Shown in pieces: positions 52,698-61,266 of a DNA stretch of 64,000 bases (the stretch's first letter is position 1; each line of letters opens with the position of its first letter). The position numbers and the translations under genes were made by a program. This stretch comes from Bacteroidota bacterium (lineage in GTDB: Bacteria; Bacteroidota; Bacteroidia; Sphingobacteriales; Sphingobacteriaceae): NCBI GenBank assembly GCA_023450085.1, contig JAEXHI010000011.1, forward strand, positions 24,809 through 88,808, read 5' to 3'. The notes below the pieces were generated by a model. The model was given only the letters and a program-made list of their open reading frames with translations. It was not told the DNA's origin and did no database searches.

Positions 52698-52904
52698 TTA
52701 AGTGCTACTTTGGTCTCGTAAATTTGTGTACAGTGTTGATGAATAAACCCGACAGGAGCGAACACTTAGACCGAGTTTACGCGGGGCGAAGTAAAGCGGA
52801 TGGCGGGACTACAATAAAATAGTAGCACAGACACTGCTTTTCTAAAAAAGATGATCTGTTTTAATCTTAAGAAAATTGTTGGCCACCTTTTCTGCAAATG
52901 CAGG

Positions 52905-53435
52905 CTATGCTGTAGGTTCTTGACTATCTGATAATTGCTTTTCTTCTTTTTTGGCTAGTAAAGTTTGCAGTAGGAGTAATCCAATGCCTGTCATGATCGA
53001 AACATCGGCCATGTTAAAAATACCCGTTTTAAACAGGACGAAGTCCATATGTAGGAAATCGGTAACGGAGCCATATACAATGCGGTCGTAAATGTTGCCA
53101 ATGCCACCTCCAATTAAAAAACAGATGCCTATTTGCATTAAGCGAGGTAGATTGCGATTGCTATAAAGAAACCATAAGCCATAACCCAATACCAAAATAG
53201 GCATTACCGTTAATAAAGCTACTCTTACAAAATCAGGCAGGTTGCTGCCAGCACTTAAGAAAGCGCCAGTGTTTTCTACCTTGGTTAAGGTAAAGCGGTC
53301 TTTAATGATACTGATTTGCTCGTAAGGTTCTATGCTTTTTCGGGCAATTACTTTCGAAACTTGGTCGCAGCCTAAGTTAAGGGCTACAATCACTAAAAGG
53401 AAAGCAAACTTGATAGATTTCTTTTGATTAATCAT
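52905..53435 (-). CDS. lspA: Lipoprotein signal peptidase (signal peptidase II)
   Basis: 176 residues, four membrane helices. The catalytic aspartates are Asp126 (GSVTDF) and Asp144 (FNMADVSI), with the conserved GNIYDRIVYG loop ahead of them and NTGAF (about 55-59). LspA cuts the signal peptide from diacylglyceryl-prolipoproteins at the lipidated Cys. The gene for the next step of lipoprotein maturation, lnt, lies upstream on the same strand, separated by 78 bases that contain a family D repeat. Confidence 0.95.
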   Translation of the reverse strand: MINQKKSIKFAFLLVIVALNLGCDQVSKVIARKSIEPYEQISIIKDRFTLTKVENTGAFLSAGSNLPDFVRVALLTVMPILVLGYGLWFLYSNRNLPRLMQIGICFLIGGGIGNIYDRIVYGSVTDFLHMDFVLFKTGIFNMADVSIMTGIGLLLLQTLLAKKEEKQLSDSQEPTA

Positions 53436-53452
53436 TTCTTATTAGATAGGGT

Positions 53453-53508
53453 TAGCCACAGGTGTACAAATGATTTTAATTCAATTTTTTCCTGTGCATC
53501 TGTGGCTA
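53453..53508. repeat. Family D repeat between lnt and lspA
   Basis: Arms TAGCCACAGGTGTAC (53453-53467) and GTGCATCTGTGGCTA (53494-53508) pair at 13 of 15 positions. Same family as 27830-27871 and 8203-8310. Confidence 0.65.
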
Positions 53509-53513
53509 TCATA

Positions 53514-55127
53514 TTATTTCAAAAACCATTTTTTCAGGATGATAAATCCTGCCGCTAATAACGCTAAAATACTACTTACTATTGCCACCACATCGCCATG
53601 TTTTACATAGAAGGTGATATTGTCGTTAAGGTTGATGTCTGCTTTTAGTGCAGTGCGTGTCCACCATTTCGATTGTTGCACTATATCCCCACGTTGGTTA
53701 ATAAAACCTGATATGCCTGTGTTTGCTGACCTCACTACATATCTTCTTGTTTCAATGGAACGTAGTTTTGCGTACAATAAATGTTGGTCTTTACCAGAAG
53801 TGTTACCCCACCAGCCGTCGTTGGTGATGATGGCAATAAATTGGGCACCATTTTTTACAGCTCCCGCAATCCAGTCGCCCCAAATAGACTCGTAGCAAAT
53901 TACAGGTGCTACTCCAATGCCGCTATAGGCATAAAAAACACCTGGTTCCTCTTGCCATCCGTATCCACCTGTACTACCACCAAGTTGTGCAAAAACAGGG
54001 ATTAGAAACGAAAATACCTTAGGAAATGGAAGTTTTTCTACCCCAGGGACTAGTTTTGATTTATGATAGAAAGAAACATTAGCTGAATTTTCAATTTGTA
54101 CGGCCGCGTTATAATTATCGTAAAAGCCTCCGTTAGGATTTTCTTTGGCAGAAATGGTTTTTTTATCATTATAAAACTTCACACTTTCAATACCGGTAAT
54201 GAGTGTGCCATTTTTGTATTTTGATAGAAACTGTTGCGCTAATAAAAAATTATAGTCGGTTCTTATTCTGTCTTCATCTGCATATTTTGGAATAGCAGTT
54301 TCTGGCCATATAAAATATTCGGTGTTGGTTTGTCCAACAGAATCTGAAAGGCGGGTTAAAATTTGCATTTGCTCAGCTGCCGAGATTGCACCATATTTTT
54401 CATAAGGGTCAATGTTCGGCTGAACCGTCACCACATTTACTGGAACACTTTTCTCTTCGTAATTTTTGTATCGGTAAAGGGAATATCCGATAGGTAAAAT
54501 GAGGAGCAAAGCCCAAATTCCTGCCAGTTTATATTGTTTTTGATTTTTAATTTTTTGATAAGCTTCAAATGCTAAAATGTTACTTAGTAAAATCCATAGT
54601 GAACCTCCGTAGACACCCGTAACCTCGTACCATTGCACAATTTGGTGCATGCCAGCAAAGCCGTTCCCTAAAGTCATCCATGGAAAAGCCAAGTCCCAGG
54701 TTTGGTGCAGGTATTCCATGCTGATGTAGAACGCAATGAGACCAGTATAAGCCAAAGGTTTGCTGGTATAGGTGCTTAATCGGTAATACATCCAAACGGC
54801 GAAGGTCATTAACAGCGCTCCTAGTCCATAAGGGATTAACGAGACTAAGAGTGAAACTATAGTGCCCACCAATCCTGTATTTACGGCGTTAATAGAGTTA
54901 AATACCCAGTAAATAGAGGCAGTGTTCCAAACTAAAAAGCAAAGTCCTGTGGTAAGGAATATCTTTTTGCCTGTTTTCTTTTCAGAGTTTGTTTTGAGGT
55001 GATTGATGGCAATCAACAAAGGGACTAGTCCAACAAAAAGTAATGGTGCTAGCCAGTTATGCGGTGGCCAAGCCAACCACATGATAAAGGCGCTCACTAA
55101 TGCGAGCAGTGTTGTTTTTTTCGTCAT
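53514..55127 (-). CDS. lnt: Apolipoprotein N-acyltransferase
   Basis: 537 residues. About eight hydrophobic segments (residues 1-220) are followed by a periplasmic nitrilase-type domain with the triad Glu276 (FIWPETAIP), probably Lys356 (FYHKSKLVPG) and Cys411 (PVICYES), then a last helix near 515-530. Lnt adds the third acyl chain to the N-terminal Cys of mature lipoproteins. Together with lspA it gives the last two steps of the pathway. The order on the minus strand is lnt then lspA. Confidence 0.95.
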   Translation of the reverse strand: MTKKTTLLALVSAFIMWLAWPPHNWLAPLLFVGLVPLLIAINHLKTNSEKKTGKKIFLTTGLCFLVWNTASIYWVFNSINAVNTGLVGTIVSLLVSLIPYGLGALLMTFAVWMYYRLSTYTSKPLAYTGLIAFYISMEYLHQTWDLAFPWMTLGNGFAGMHQIVQWYEVTGVYGGSLWILLSNILAFEAYQKIKNQKQYKLAGIWALLLILPIGYSLYRYKNYEEKSVPVNVVTVQPNIDPYEKYGAISAAEQMQILTRLSDSVGQTNTEYFIWPETAIPKYADEDRIRTDYNFLLAQQFLSKYKNGTLITGIESVKFYNDKKTISAKENPNGGFYDNYNAAVQIENSANVSFYHKSKLVPGVEKLPFPKVFSFLIPVFAQLGGSTGGYGWQEEPGVFYAYSGIGVAPVICYESIWGDWIAGAVKNGAQFIAIITNDGWWGNTSGKDQHLLYAKLRSIETRRYVVRSANTGISGFINQRGDIVQQSKWWTRTALKADINLNDNITFYVKHGDVVAIVSSILALLAAGFIILKKWFLK

Positions 55128-55137
55128 TTTTAGTTTT

Positions 55138-55216
55138 CGTCATTGCGAGGCACGAAGCAATCTCAAAGCGGTTCCCTTACATTAGTTGTAGGATTGCTTC
55201 GTGCCTCGCAATGACG
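55138..55216. repeat. Family B palindromic repeat, perfect 25-bp arms
   Basis: Arms 55138-55162 and 55192-55216 are exact inverted copies of 25 bp around 29 bases. It lies between the PH-domain gene and lnt, both on the minus strand, 10 bases from each coding end, so it may end the upstream transcript. See 18927-19012. Confidence 0.9.
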
Positions 55217-55226
55217 TTAAAGTTGC

Positions 55227-55874
55227 CTACATACTATCTAAAATAGCTGCTTTTTTATACTCATACTCCTCACGGGTAATCAGCTGTTTGTCGTATAAAG
55301 TTTTTAGCTTAACTAGTTTTTGCTCAATTTCGTCTTCTTTGCTGGTTTCAATCACAGGGGTTTCGGGAATGATAATGGCTTCTTCAATAGGCAATTCAAT
55401 TACTGGTGTAGCAGTTGGCGTAGGCATGTTGAAAGAAGAGGCCGAAGCTCTGTTTTCTTCCAATTTTTGTTGCCTCAACATTTCTTTATATTCCTCTAGC
55501 TGTTGGTTTGCTGCTTGGTGTAGCTTACGAACCTGAACTTTAGGAATGAAATCAGTTACAATGTTTTCGCCCGATTGTGGTACACAAATAAACTTCGAAC
55601 CTAAAAGACCTTCTTTAAAAGAAACTTCTTTAATGTTTTTCCAAGAGATATCCTTGAAGTTCATGGTTAAGCCCAAATTGCTTGGCGAGCAATAAAAAAT
55701 CCTTTTGTTGCTAATGGCAATGCAGTCGGGAAGAAGGTTTACCGCAGGTTTTTTTTGTACAGCTAAGTATAAAATTTCCTCGCCGCTGGTTAATAAATCG
55801 TTTAACTTACCAGCTACTTTTTCAACGGCCTTTGGGTCTTGCTCGTCGGCCAAAAATCTATCTATGTTAATCAT
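55227..55874 (-). CDS. PH-domain protein with C-terminal SHOCT motif
   Basis: 215 residues. Residues ~20-115 form a bacterial pleckstrin-homology-like domain (VAGKLNDLLTSGEEILYLAVQKK, CIAISNKRIFYCS, ISWKNIKEVSFKEGLLGSKF). A coiled segment (about 118-145), a Pro/Thr/Glu-rich linker, and a SHOCT motif (LVKLKTLYDKQLITREEYEYKKAAIL) close it. SHOCT is a short helical hairpin found at ends of many unrelated proteins and thought to mediate oligomerisation. Cytoplasmic, no membrane segment. Function unknown. Confidence 0.85.
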   Translation of the reverse strand: MINIDRFLADEQDPKAVEKVAGKLNDLLTSGEEILYLAVQKKPAVNLLPDCIAISNKRIFYCSPSNLGLTMNFKDISWKNIKEVSFKEGLLGSKFICVPQSGENIVTDFIPKVQVRKLHQAANQQLEEYKEMLRQQKLEENRASASSFNMPTPTATPVIELPIEEAIIIPETPVIETSKEDEIEQKLVKLKTLYDKQLITREEYEYKKAAILDSM

Positions 55875-55934
55875 TTTCTTTTATCAGTTTTTATAGAGTG
55901 TTAAATAAACAATTCGTCATGACGGTCGTGCTAG

Positions 55935-56660
55935 CTAATTATCTAACTTTCCGTATTTGTCCTTGCTCTTTGTTTTTTTATCCTTGTTCTCATTTCCACC
56001 CACACAAATTACGAATTCTCCTTTTAAAATATTGTTTTCAAAATGTGATTTTACTTCCATTACCGTGCCACGTACATTTTCTTCGTACACTTTGCTTAGC
56101 TCCCTACTTACCGAAGTAGGTCTGTCTTCTCCAAAAAACTCCGCAAATTCAGTTAATGTTTTCAATAATCGGTGTGGACTTTCGTAAAAAATCATGGTCC
56201 TTTCTTCCTGTGCCAACTGTTTTAATCTGGTTTGCCTTCCTTTTTTAACAGGTAAAAAACCTTCGAAAACAAATTGGTCGTTAGGTAGGCCAGAGTTCAC
56301 TAGGGCTGGTACAAAAGCCGTAGCACCTGGTAGGCAGGTCACTTCAATTTCATGCTTTAATGCTTCCCGAACCAAGAAAAACCCAGGATCAGAGATGGCA
56401 GGCGTTCCAGCATCAGAAATTAAGGCGATGTTTTGCCCTTCCTTTAAAAACTTAATGATTTCGGCGGTAGCCTTATGTTCGTTATGTTGGTGATGGGCAA
56501 ACACTCTCTTGTCAATTCCAAAATGCTTCAACAAAGGGGCGCTGGTGCGCGTATCTTCGGCCAAAATTAAATCTACCTCTTTTAAAATGCGTATGGCCCT
56601 AAAAGTCATATCCTCTAGGTTGCCAATAGGTGTAGGTACAATGTATAATCTGCCGCTCAT
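55935..56660 (-). CDS. rsmI: 16S rRNA 2'-O-ribose methyltransferase (C1402)
   Basis: 241 residues. RsmI motifs: LYIVPTPIGNLEDMTFRAIR at the start, LILAEDTRTSAPLLKHF, ALISDAGTPAISDPGF (the SAM-binding SPOUT-like/tetrapyrrole-methylase fold), CLPGATAFVPALV, and SRELSKVYEEN. RsmI uses SAM to methylate the ribose of C1402 in the decoding centre. A Lys/Asp-rich tail closes it. Divergent from serS by 108 bases. Confidence 0.95.
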   Translation of the reverse strand: MSGRLYIVPTPIGNLEDMTFRAIRILKEVDLILAEDTRTSAPLLKHFGIDKRVFAHHQHNEHKATAEIIKFLKEGQNIALISDAGTPAISDPGFFLVREALKHEIEVTCLPGATAFVPALVNSGLPNDQFVFEGFLPVKKGRQTRLKQLAQEERTMIFYESPHRLLKTLTEFAEFFGEDRPTSVSRELSKVYEENVRGTVMEVKSHFENNILKGEFVICVGGNENKDKKTKSKDKYGKLDN

Positions 56661-56745
56661 TTCCTAATTTTAGATTTTAGACTTACGATTTTAGATTTTA
56701 GTCGGCAAAATCGTAAATCGTAACTCGTAATTCGTAATTCAATCT

Positions 56746-56753
56746 TATCTTTG
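56746..56753 (+). promoter_or_regulatory. -7 box (TATCTTTG) of the serS gene
   Basis: Full TAnnTTTG match ending 15 bases before the ATG. Just upstream is a set of TCGTAA(A/T)T-type near-repeats (56706-56740). Confidence 0.55.
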
Positions 56754-56768
56754 TGAAAAATTAAAATA

Positions 56769-58040
56769 ATGCTGCAAGTTAACTATATCCGCGAAAATAG
56801 AGAGAAAGTTTTAGAGCGATTAGGCGTTCGTCATTTTAAACAAGTTGAATTGGTAGATGAAATCATCTCCGTTGACGAAGAGCGCCGTTCCACTCAAGTT
56901 TCGTTGGATAACTTGTTGGCTGAAGCAAACACTGCCGCCAAACAAATTGGCGAATTGATGCGTAGTGGTAAAAAAGAAGAGGCGGAAGCCATCAAAGCCA
57001 GCACGGCATCTCATAAAGAGAACATCAAAGTGTTGAGCGAAAAGCTTAATGAGATTGAAGAGAAACAGCAATCATTGATTGTGCAGTTGCCTAATTTGCC
57101 TTACCATTTGGTAAAAGCAGGAAGCACTGCCGATGACAATGAGGTAGTTTTAACGCATGGTGAGCCATCGGCTTTGCCAGAAGGTGCATTGCCGCATTGG
57201 GAGCTGGCCGCTAAATACGACATTATTGACTTTGAATTAGGTACTAAAATTACTGGTGCTGGTTTCCCTGTTTATAAAGGAAAAGGGGCAAGGTTACAAC
57301 GTGCTTTAATCAATTTCTTTTTGGACCATGCAACTGCTGCTGGCTACAAAGAAATGCAAGTACCTCACTTGGTAAATGCGGCTTCGGGCTTTGGTACCGG
57401 ACAATTGCCTGATAAGGAAGGACAAATGTACCATGTGGGTGTAGATGATTTGTATTTGATTCCTACAGCAGAAGTACCAGTAACCAATTTGTACCGTGAT
57501 GTGATTTTGAAAGAAGAAGACCTTCCCATCAAAAATACGGGCTATACTCCTTGTTTCCGTAGAGAAGCAGGTTCTTACGGTGCCCACGTACGTGGCTTAA
57601 ACCGTTTGCACCAATTTGACAAGGTAGAGGTGGTGCAAATTACCCATCCAGATAAATCTTACGAAACGCTGGAAGACATGAGCCAATATGTACAATCTTT
57701 ATTGCAGCAATTGGGCTTACACTACCGTGTATTGCGTTTATGCGGCGGGGATATGGGCTTTACTTCGGCCATGACTTACGATATGGAGGTTTGGAGTGCC
57801 GCACAACAACGCTGGTTAGAGGTTTCTTCGGTATCAAACTTCGAAACTTATCAAAGTAACCGCCTAAAATTGAGGTTTAAAGGAAAAGAAGGAAAAACCC
57901 AATTGGCGCATACCTTAAACGGAAGTGCTTTGGCCTTGCCTCGTATTGTGGCTTCAATTTTAGAAAACTATCAAACTCCTGAGGGAATTGTTATTCCTGA
58001 GGTGTTGAGAAAATACACAGGTTTCGATATCATCGATTAA
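56769..58040 (+). CDS. serS: Seryl-tRNA synthetase
   Basis: 423 residues. The N-terminal antiparallel coiled-coil arm (about 27-105, AEEKN/Q-rich) binds the long variable arm of tRNA-Ser. The class II catalytic core has the motif 2 region TAEVPVTNLYRDV (about 240-250) and TPCFRREAGSYG, and motif 3 LNGSALALPRIVASILE near the end. It charges tRNA-Ser, and tRNA-Sec where present. The last base of its TAA is shared with the opposite gene's stop in a TTAA, and its terminator (58094-58126) lies within that gene. Confidence 0.97.
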   Translation: MLQVNYIRENREKVLERLGVRHFKQVELVDEIISVDEERRSTQVSLDNLLAEANTAAKQIGELMRSGKKEEAEAIKASTASHKENIKVLSEKLNEIEEKQQSLIVQLPNLPYHLVKAGSTADDNEVVLTHGEPSALPEGALPHWELAAKYDIIDFELGTKITGAGFPVYKGKGARLQRALINFFLDHATAAGYKEMQVPHLVNAASGFGTGQLPDKEGQMYHVGVDDLYLIPTAEVPVTNLYRDVILKEEDLPIKNTGYTPCFRREAGSYGAHVRGLNRLHQFDKVEVVQITHPDKSYETLEDMSQYVQSLLQQLGLHYRVLRLCGGDMGFTSAMTYDMEVWSAAQQRWLEVSSVSNFETYQSNRLKLRFKGKEGKTQLAHTLNGSALALPRIVASILENYQTPEGIVIPEVLRKYTGFDIID

Positions 58041-58627
58041 TCTATTTTAAGGTAGAGAATCATTTCTACTGCCAATATATCTTTTAATGAAATAAGCCCC
58101 ATCATTTTTTTGAGGGGCTTTATTTTATAATCCCTAAGTGAAAGTTGGTGTAAACTATTGCAGCGATAAATTTCTTTCGTTTTGGAGTAGTTGAACTGTA
58201 GGGTATCCAATCGTTTTTCGCCAGCAATGCTGATGCTGGCAATGGCTTCGGCAGTGCCAGTATTTTCATTGTAGGTTTTGAGGAAGTTGATTTGATGTAT
58301 CACGATGCTGATGTAGGGGAAGGCTCGATAGTTCATCATGTTTCTGTAGTCGCGGTCCATTAAATTACTGCCCGAGCTAAAGGCTACAACCTCAGCATCT
58401 ATTCTGGCATTTTTTAAGGTGAGGCTATTCCTGCTTTTCTCTACATTGATACTGCTATTAGGTTTGAGCGATTTCTCGTAGGTAAAGGTGAATTTATTTA
58501 TGTTAGAATTGCCTTTAATCAAAATACTGCTCTCTGGTAAAAGTTGGAGCTGGTATTCTTGTGCATCTGCCAATTTTATGAAGAGAAGCAAGAGGATGCT
58601 GAGTAAGTGATGGGGAAATGTGCTCAT
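58037..58627 (-). CDS. YceI-like periplasmic protein
   Basis: 196 residues from the ATG at 58627 (the frame extends ten codons upstream). A signal peptide (SILLLLFIKLADA) is followed by a YceI-like lipocalin-fold pattern: SILIKGNSNINKFTF, FSSGSNLMDRDYRNMMNYRAFPYI (as in the NxxMDKNM(Y) region of YceI), and IHQI/IASISIAGEKRL. It is more divergent than the paralog at 60119-60721. The two bracket a porin gene on the same strand, so they are likely one unit. YceI proteins bind isoprenoids or other long hydrophobic molecules in the periplasm. Confidence 0.72.
   Translation of the reverse strand: MSTFPHHLLSILLLLFIKLADAQEYQLQLLPESSILIKGNSNINKFTFTYEKSLKPNSSINVEKSRNSLTLKNARIDAEVVAFSSGSNLMDRDYRNMMNYRAFPYISIVIHQINFLKTYNENTGTAEAIASISIAGEKRLDTLQFNYSKTKEIYRCNSLHQLSLRDYKIKPLKKMMGLISLKDILAVEMILYLKID
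58094..58126 (+). terminator. serS terminator within the opposing gene
   Basis: AAGCCCC (58094-58100) and GGGGCTT (58114-58120), 13-base loop, then TATTTT, on the plus strand, 54 bases past the serS stop and inside the 3' coding part of the minus-strand YceI-like gene. Confidence 0.65.
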
Positions 58628-58660
58628 GGTTTTAGAATGTGGTAATCTTATGTTCAATCA

Positions 58661-58747
58661 TCCTCCCCCTCCCCCCTCCAAAGGGGGATATGTAAATCGC
58701 CTAGTTAAGCGCCCTGTGTCCCCCTCTTTGAGGGGGTAGGGGGAGGA
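58661..58747. repeat. CTCCCCCT-type inverted repeat
   Basis: Left arm TCCTCCCCCTCCCCCCT (58661-58677) and right arm (58731-58747) pair with about one mismatch; the centre has CCAAAGGGGG and CCCCCTCTTTGAGGGGG hairpins. It lies between the porin and the YceI-like gene. Confidence 0.7.
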
Positions 58748-58834
58748 AATAAATATCAGTTTGTCGTTTTACGAAAAAAGCCGCCCCTAAACCTAAAGAG
58801 CGGCTCAAACCATAACTATTCAACTATTAACTAA

Positions 58835-60094
58835 CTAAAATCCTACACTCGCTTCAAACATCATCCCTTTGAACTTACCTCCTGATAATAGGTTTGAAGT
58901 AGGGAAGTCGTTATATTTTTGGTTAACGTATTCGGCTTTAACCACCATGTTTTTGGTCACGAACCAACCAGCACTAGCTTGTACTCGGTTAATTTTTACT
59001 TCTTGGGTTGCTGTACCAAATAACATATCGGCAGTAACGGTGTTGTAACGCATGCCCACAAAAAGGTTCTCGTTTTTCGCAAAGCGATAAATACCTTCCA
59101 CCGCTAATTGGTTCACATCTCTTTTGTTGATTTCGTTAATGGCTTTCCCTTTGGCAAATTCAAGTGTGCCAAACAATTCCAAACCTTGGTATTTAATAAA
59201 AGGGTTAATCATAAAGGCAGTTACCTGACGGCTAAAGTTTGGGCGTAAATTACCTGACCAAGCGGCATCTTTCGCGTTGGCACCTGCAGCTTCCATCACT
59301 AAATAATACCTTGAGCCACCTCTATCGCCGGTATATAAAGTATTGGCAGCAGCACCATTGTTGTGGTAAACAGAACCTGTTAAACGTACTCTTAAATCGT
59401 TATTCAACTGTTTGTCGTAGCCTAATTTGCCAATGAAAGACGGATTACGAGTAGGTGCATCAGAAATCTCCCCTTTAATTTCTCCATTGTGGATGGCAGC
59501 TACAGCTAAAAAGCCATCTTTTTGAAAATCAATCTCAGCACCAATTTCTGTAGTAAAACCATCTAAAATGTAGTTCCCAATAAATGGATTGTATAAGGAA
59601 TGTCCATTGTCTGTTCTGCGAAAGTGAGCATCACCATAGTTATCTTCGTAGTGCCCAATTTTCACGGTTACGTACTTGAAAACATTATCTAGCAACTCAG
59701 AATTGATAGGCGAAGCATCAATTTGTACAAAGCCTCCTTTTACCCAAGTTTCTTGGTGGTGTCTGGCTGATAAATAAGAAATCAAGTTCAATCTAATCCC
59801 TTTGGCCAGTTGTGCATCAATGTTAAGGTTGGCGGTGGCCAAGTTAAAGCCACTGCGCAAATTGTACAATGGAACGGAAGAGCTATTGCTGTGTTTCAAA
59901 GCCTGAAACTGTTGTGTGAAACCTGCACCAATTCTCACTTTTACATCATCAAAAGGAACGGTATCGGTTTTTGGCGTTTCAAACATGTTAATGCCTGATT
60001 TATCATAGGGCCTCATGTTGGCAATTTTGCTCTGCTGTGCAAATGCAGTTCCAGCTACTGTAACAAAAACTGCAGCGAGTAAAAGTCTTTTCAT
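58835..60094 (-). CDS. Outer-membrane porin-type beta-barrel
   Basis: 419 residues with a signal peptide (KRLLLAAVFVTVAGTAFA). The mature part shows regular amphipathic strands with aromatic ends, e.g. VRIGAGFTQQFQAL, RLNLISYLSARHHQ, VTVKIGHYEDNYG, GFTTEIGAEIDF, QASAGWFVTKNMVVKAEYVNQ, and a last strand ending in Phe. It looks like a phosphate-selective-type or general porin of 16 or so strands, but no named family can be pinned. It lies between two YceI-type genes, downstream of 60119-60721 with a 24-base gap, hence very probably in the same operon. Confidence 0.8.
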   Translation of the reverse strand: MKRLLLAAVFVTVAGTAFAQQSKIANMRPYDKSGINMFETPKTDTVPFDDVKVRIGAGFTQQFQALKHSNSSSVPLYNLRSGFNLATANLNIDAQLAKGIRLNLISYLSARHHQETWVKGGFVQIDASPINSELLDNVFKYVTVKIGHYEDNYGDAHFRRTDNGHSLYNPFIGNYILDGFTTEIGAEIDFQKDGFLAVAAIHNGEIKGEISDAPTRNPSFIGKLGYDKQLNNDLRVRLTGSVYHNNGAAANTLYTGDRGGSRYYLVMEAAGANAKDAAWSGNLRPNFSRQVTAFMINPFIKYQGLELFGTLEFAKGKAINEINKRDVNQLAVEGIYRFAKNENLFVGMRYNTVTADMLFGTATQEVKINRVQASAGWFVTKNMVVKAEYVNQKYNDFPTSNLLSGGKFKGMMFEASVGF

Positions 60095-60118
60095 CTTAAT
60101 TGATTTAGCGTGTAGTAA

Positions 60119-60721
60119 TTAGTTGTTTTTAAAAGAAGCATTAAACTCAATGGTAATTTCATCACCAGTTTTAATGGTGCCCAATAAGGCTCTTGGAGGC
60201 GTTACACCGAAGGTTGTCATTTTGAAAGTGGTAGTGCCCTTGAAAACAATTCCATTAGGGGTAAGCGTAGCATTTACTGGAAAGCTGATGGGCTTTTGAT
60301 TGCCTGCAATAGTTAAATTACCTTTGGCAACAAATTCGGCTTTGCCTGCGCTGGCTTTTACATTACTAATGTCTATTAACGTAAAAGTGATTTTTGGGAA
60401 CTTCTCGGCATTTAATGCTTTGTACATGTTTTTATCCATGCCGCTTTCATAATAATTCCCGTTTTCTTTAATACTTCTCATTGATTTAACGACTAGTTGT
60501 AAGTCTAAAGCAGTGATATCTTTTAAAGTAAGGGCATTGGCCGAATAAGAAATATCGCCAGTAATTTGCTCGGTCTTGCAGCGCCAATCATGTAAAGAGG
60601 AAGTGCCTTTTACTAAAATTGAGCTTTCTTTTAAATTTAATTTTGCAGTTTGCGCTTTGCCTACCAAGGCAAAAAACGGAAGGATGGCCAGGACAATCCA
60701 GAAGGTTTTAGAAGTCTTCAT
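60119..60721 (-). CDS. YceI-family periplasmic lipid-binding protein
   Basis: 200 residues from the ATG at 60721 (a TTG three codons up is not used). Signal peptide ending GKAQ. YceI domain: ILVKGTSSLHDWRCKTEQI, NYYESGMDKNMYKALNAEKFPKI, GNLTIAGNQKPISFP, FKMTTFGVTPPRALLGTI and EITIEFNA. YceI proteins fold as an open barrel that binds polyprenyl chains. It heads the likely three-gene unit with the porin and the more divergent YceI-like protein. Confidence 0.88.
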   Translation of the reverse strand: MKTSKTFWIVLAILPFFALVGKAQTAKLNLKESSILVKGTSSLHDWRCKTEQITGDISYSANALTLKDITALDLQLVVKSMRSIKENGNYYESGMDKNMYKALNAEKFPKITFTLIDISNVKASAGKAEFVAKGNLTIAGNQKPISFPVNATLTPNGIVFKGTTTFKMTTFGVTPPRALLGTIKTGDEITIEFNASFKNN

Positions 60722-60829
60722 AGCATTCAAGTTTTAATACTATAAAGGTCTGGCTAAATAGGAGGCTAGTACGTGATTTGGCTCATTTCGTAAATTGATG
60801 TGCCTTATATATCGGGGTGATTAAACGCA

Positions 60830-60858
60830 CAAAAAAAGCCAGAACGTGAATTCCAGCT
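60830..60858 (-). terminator. Terminator of the 60882 gene
   Basis: AGCCAGAA (60837-60844) and TTCCAGCT (60851-60858) pair with two G-U wobbles; the A run 60830-60836 gives a T tail on the minus strand, 24 bases after the stop at 60882. Confidence 0.65.
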
Positions 60859-60881
60859 TTTAATGAATGTTATGTACTATC

Positions 60882-61190
60882 TTATAAGATAAGAATAAGT
60901 AATAGAATAATGATGATGATTGCACCAACGGATAGGTAAACACCGCCACCCATCGCTCTGGCTTTTTTCTTCATCTCTTTAAGCTCTTTGCGCAGCTCCT
61001 TACGTTCCTCTCTGCTGAGGTTTGATTTGTCCATGGCTTTAATTTCTTCCACTCTGGACGTAATTCGGTTAAGTTCTAACCTTTGCTCGGCAGTGAGTTC
61101 TGTTTTAGGTTTATCTTTTGCGGCAAGGGCTACGTTTAGGTTAAATGTTAATGCCATCAATAACATTAATGGATAGATAAATTTTTTCAT
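60882..61190 (-). CDS. Small exported coiled protein with C-terminal Ile/Leu membrane tail, paralog 1
   Basis: 102 residues. Signal peptide (MKKFIYPLMLLMALTFNLNVALA), then a charged helical segment (about 30-80: LTAEQRLELNRITSRVEEIKAMDKSNLSREERKEL), then a basic stretch, and a C-terminal hydrophobic run (LSVGAIIIIILLLILIL). It is a close paralog of 61267-61575. I do not recognise a named family; a periplasm-facing helix pair anchored in the inner membrane by its tail is the likely topology. Confidence 0.75.
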   Translation of the reverse strand: MKKFIYPLMLLMALTFNLNVALAAKDKPKTELTAEQRLELNRITSRVEEIKAMDKSNLSREERKELRKELKEMKKKARAMGGGVYLSVGAIIIIILLLILIL

Positions 61191-61266
61191 GCGATTTAGT
61201 TTCTAGTACAATGCTATAAACAACCCATGTTAAAAAATGTTCTATCTCAACCCTGCATTGCTAAAA

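Larger units (their letters stand above)
52378..52904. other. Intergenic region with two repeat elements
   Basis: It holds a CTCTCT-type repeat (52387-52531) and a pair of palindromes (52614-52697). After these is GAGCGAACACTTAGACCGAG-like DNA with high G+C for the window. No gene was recognised. Confidence 0.45.
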
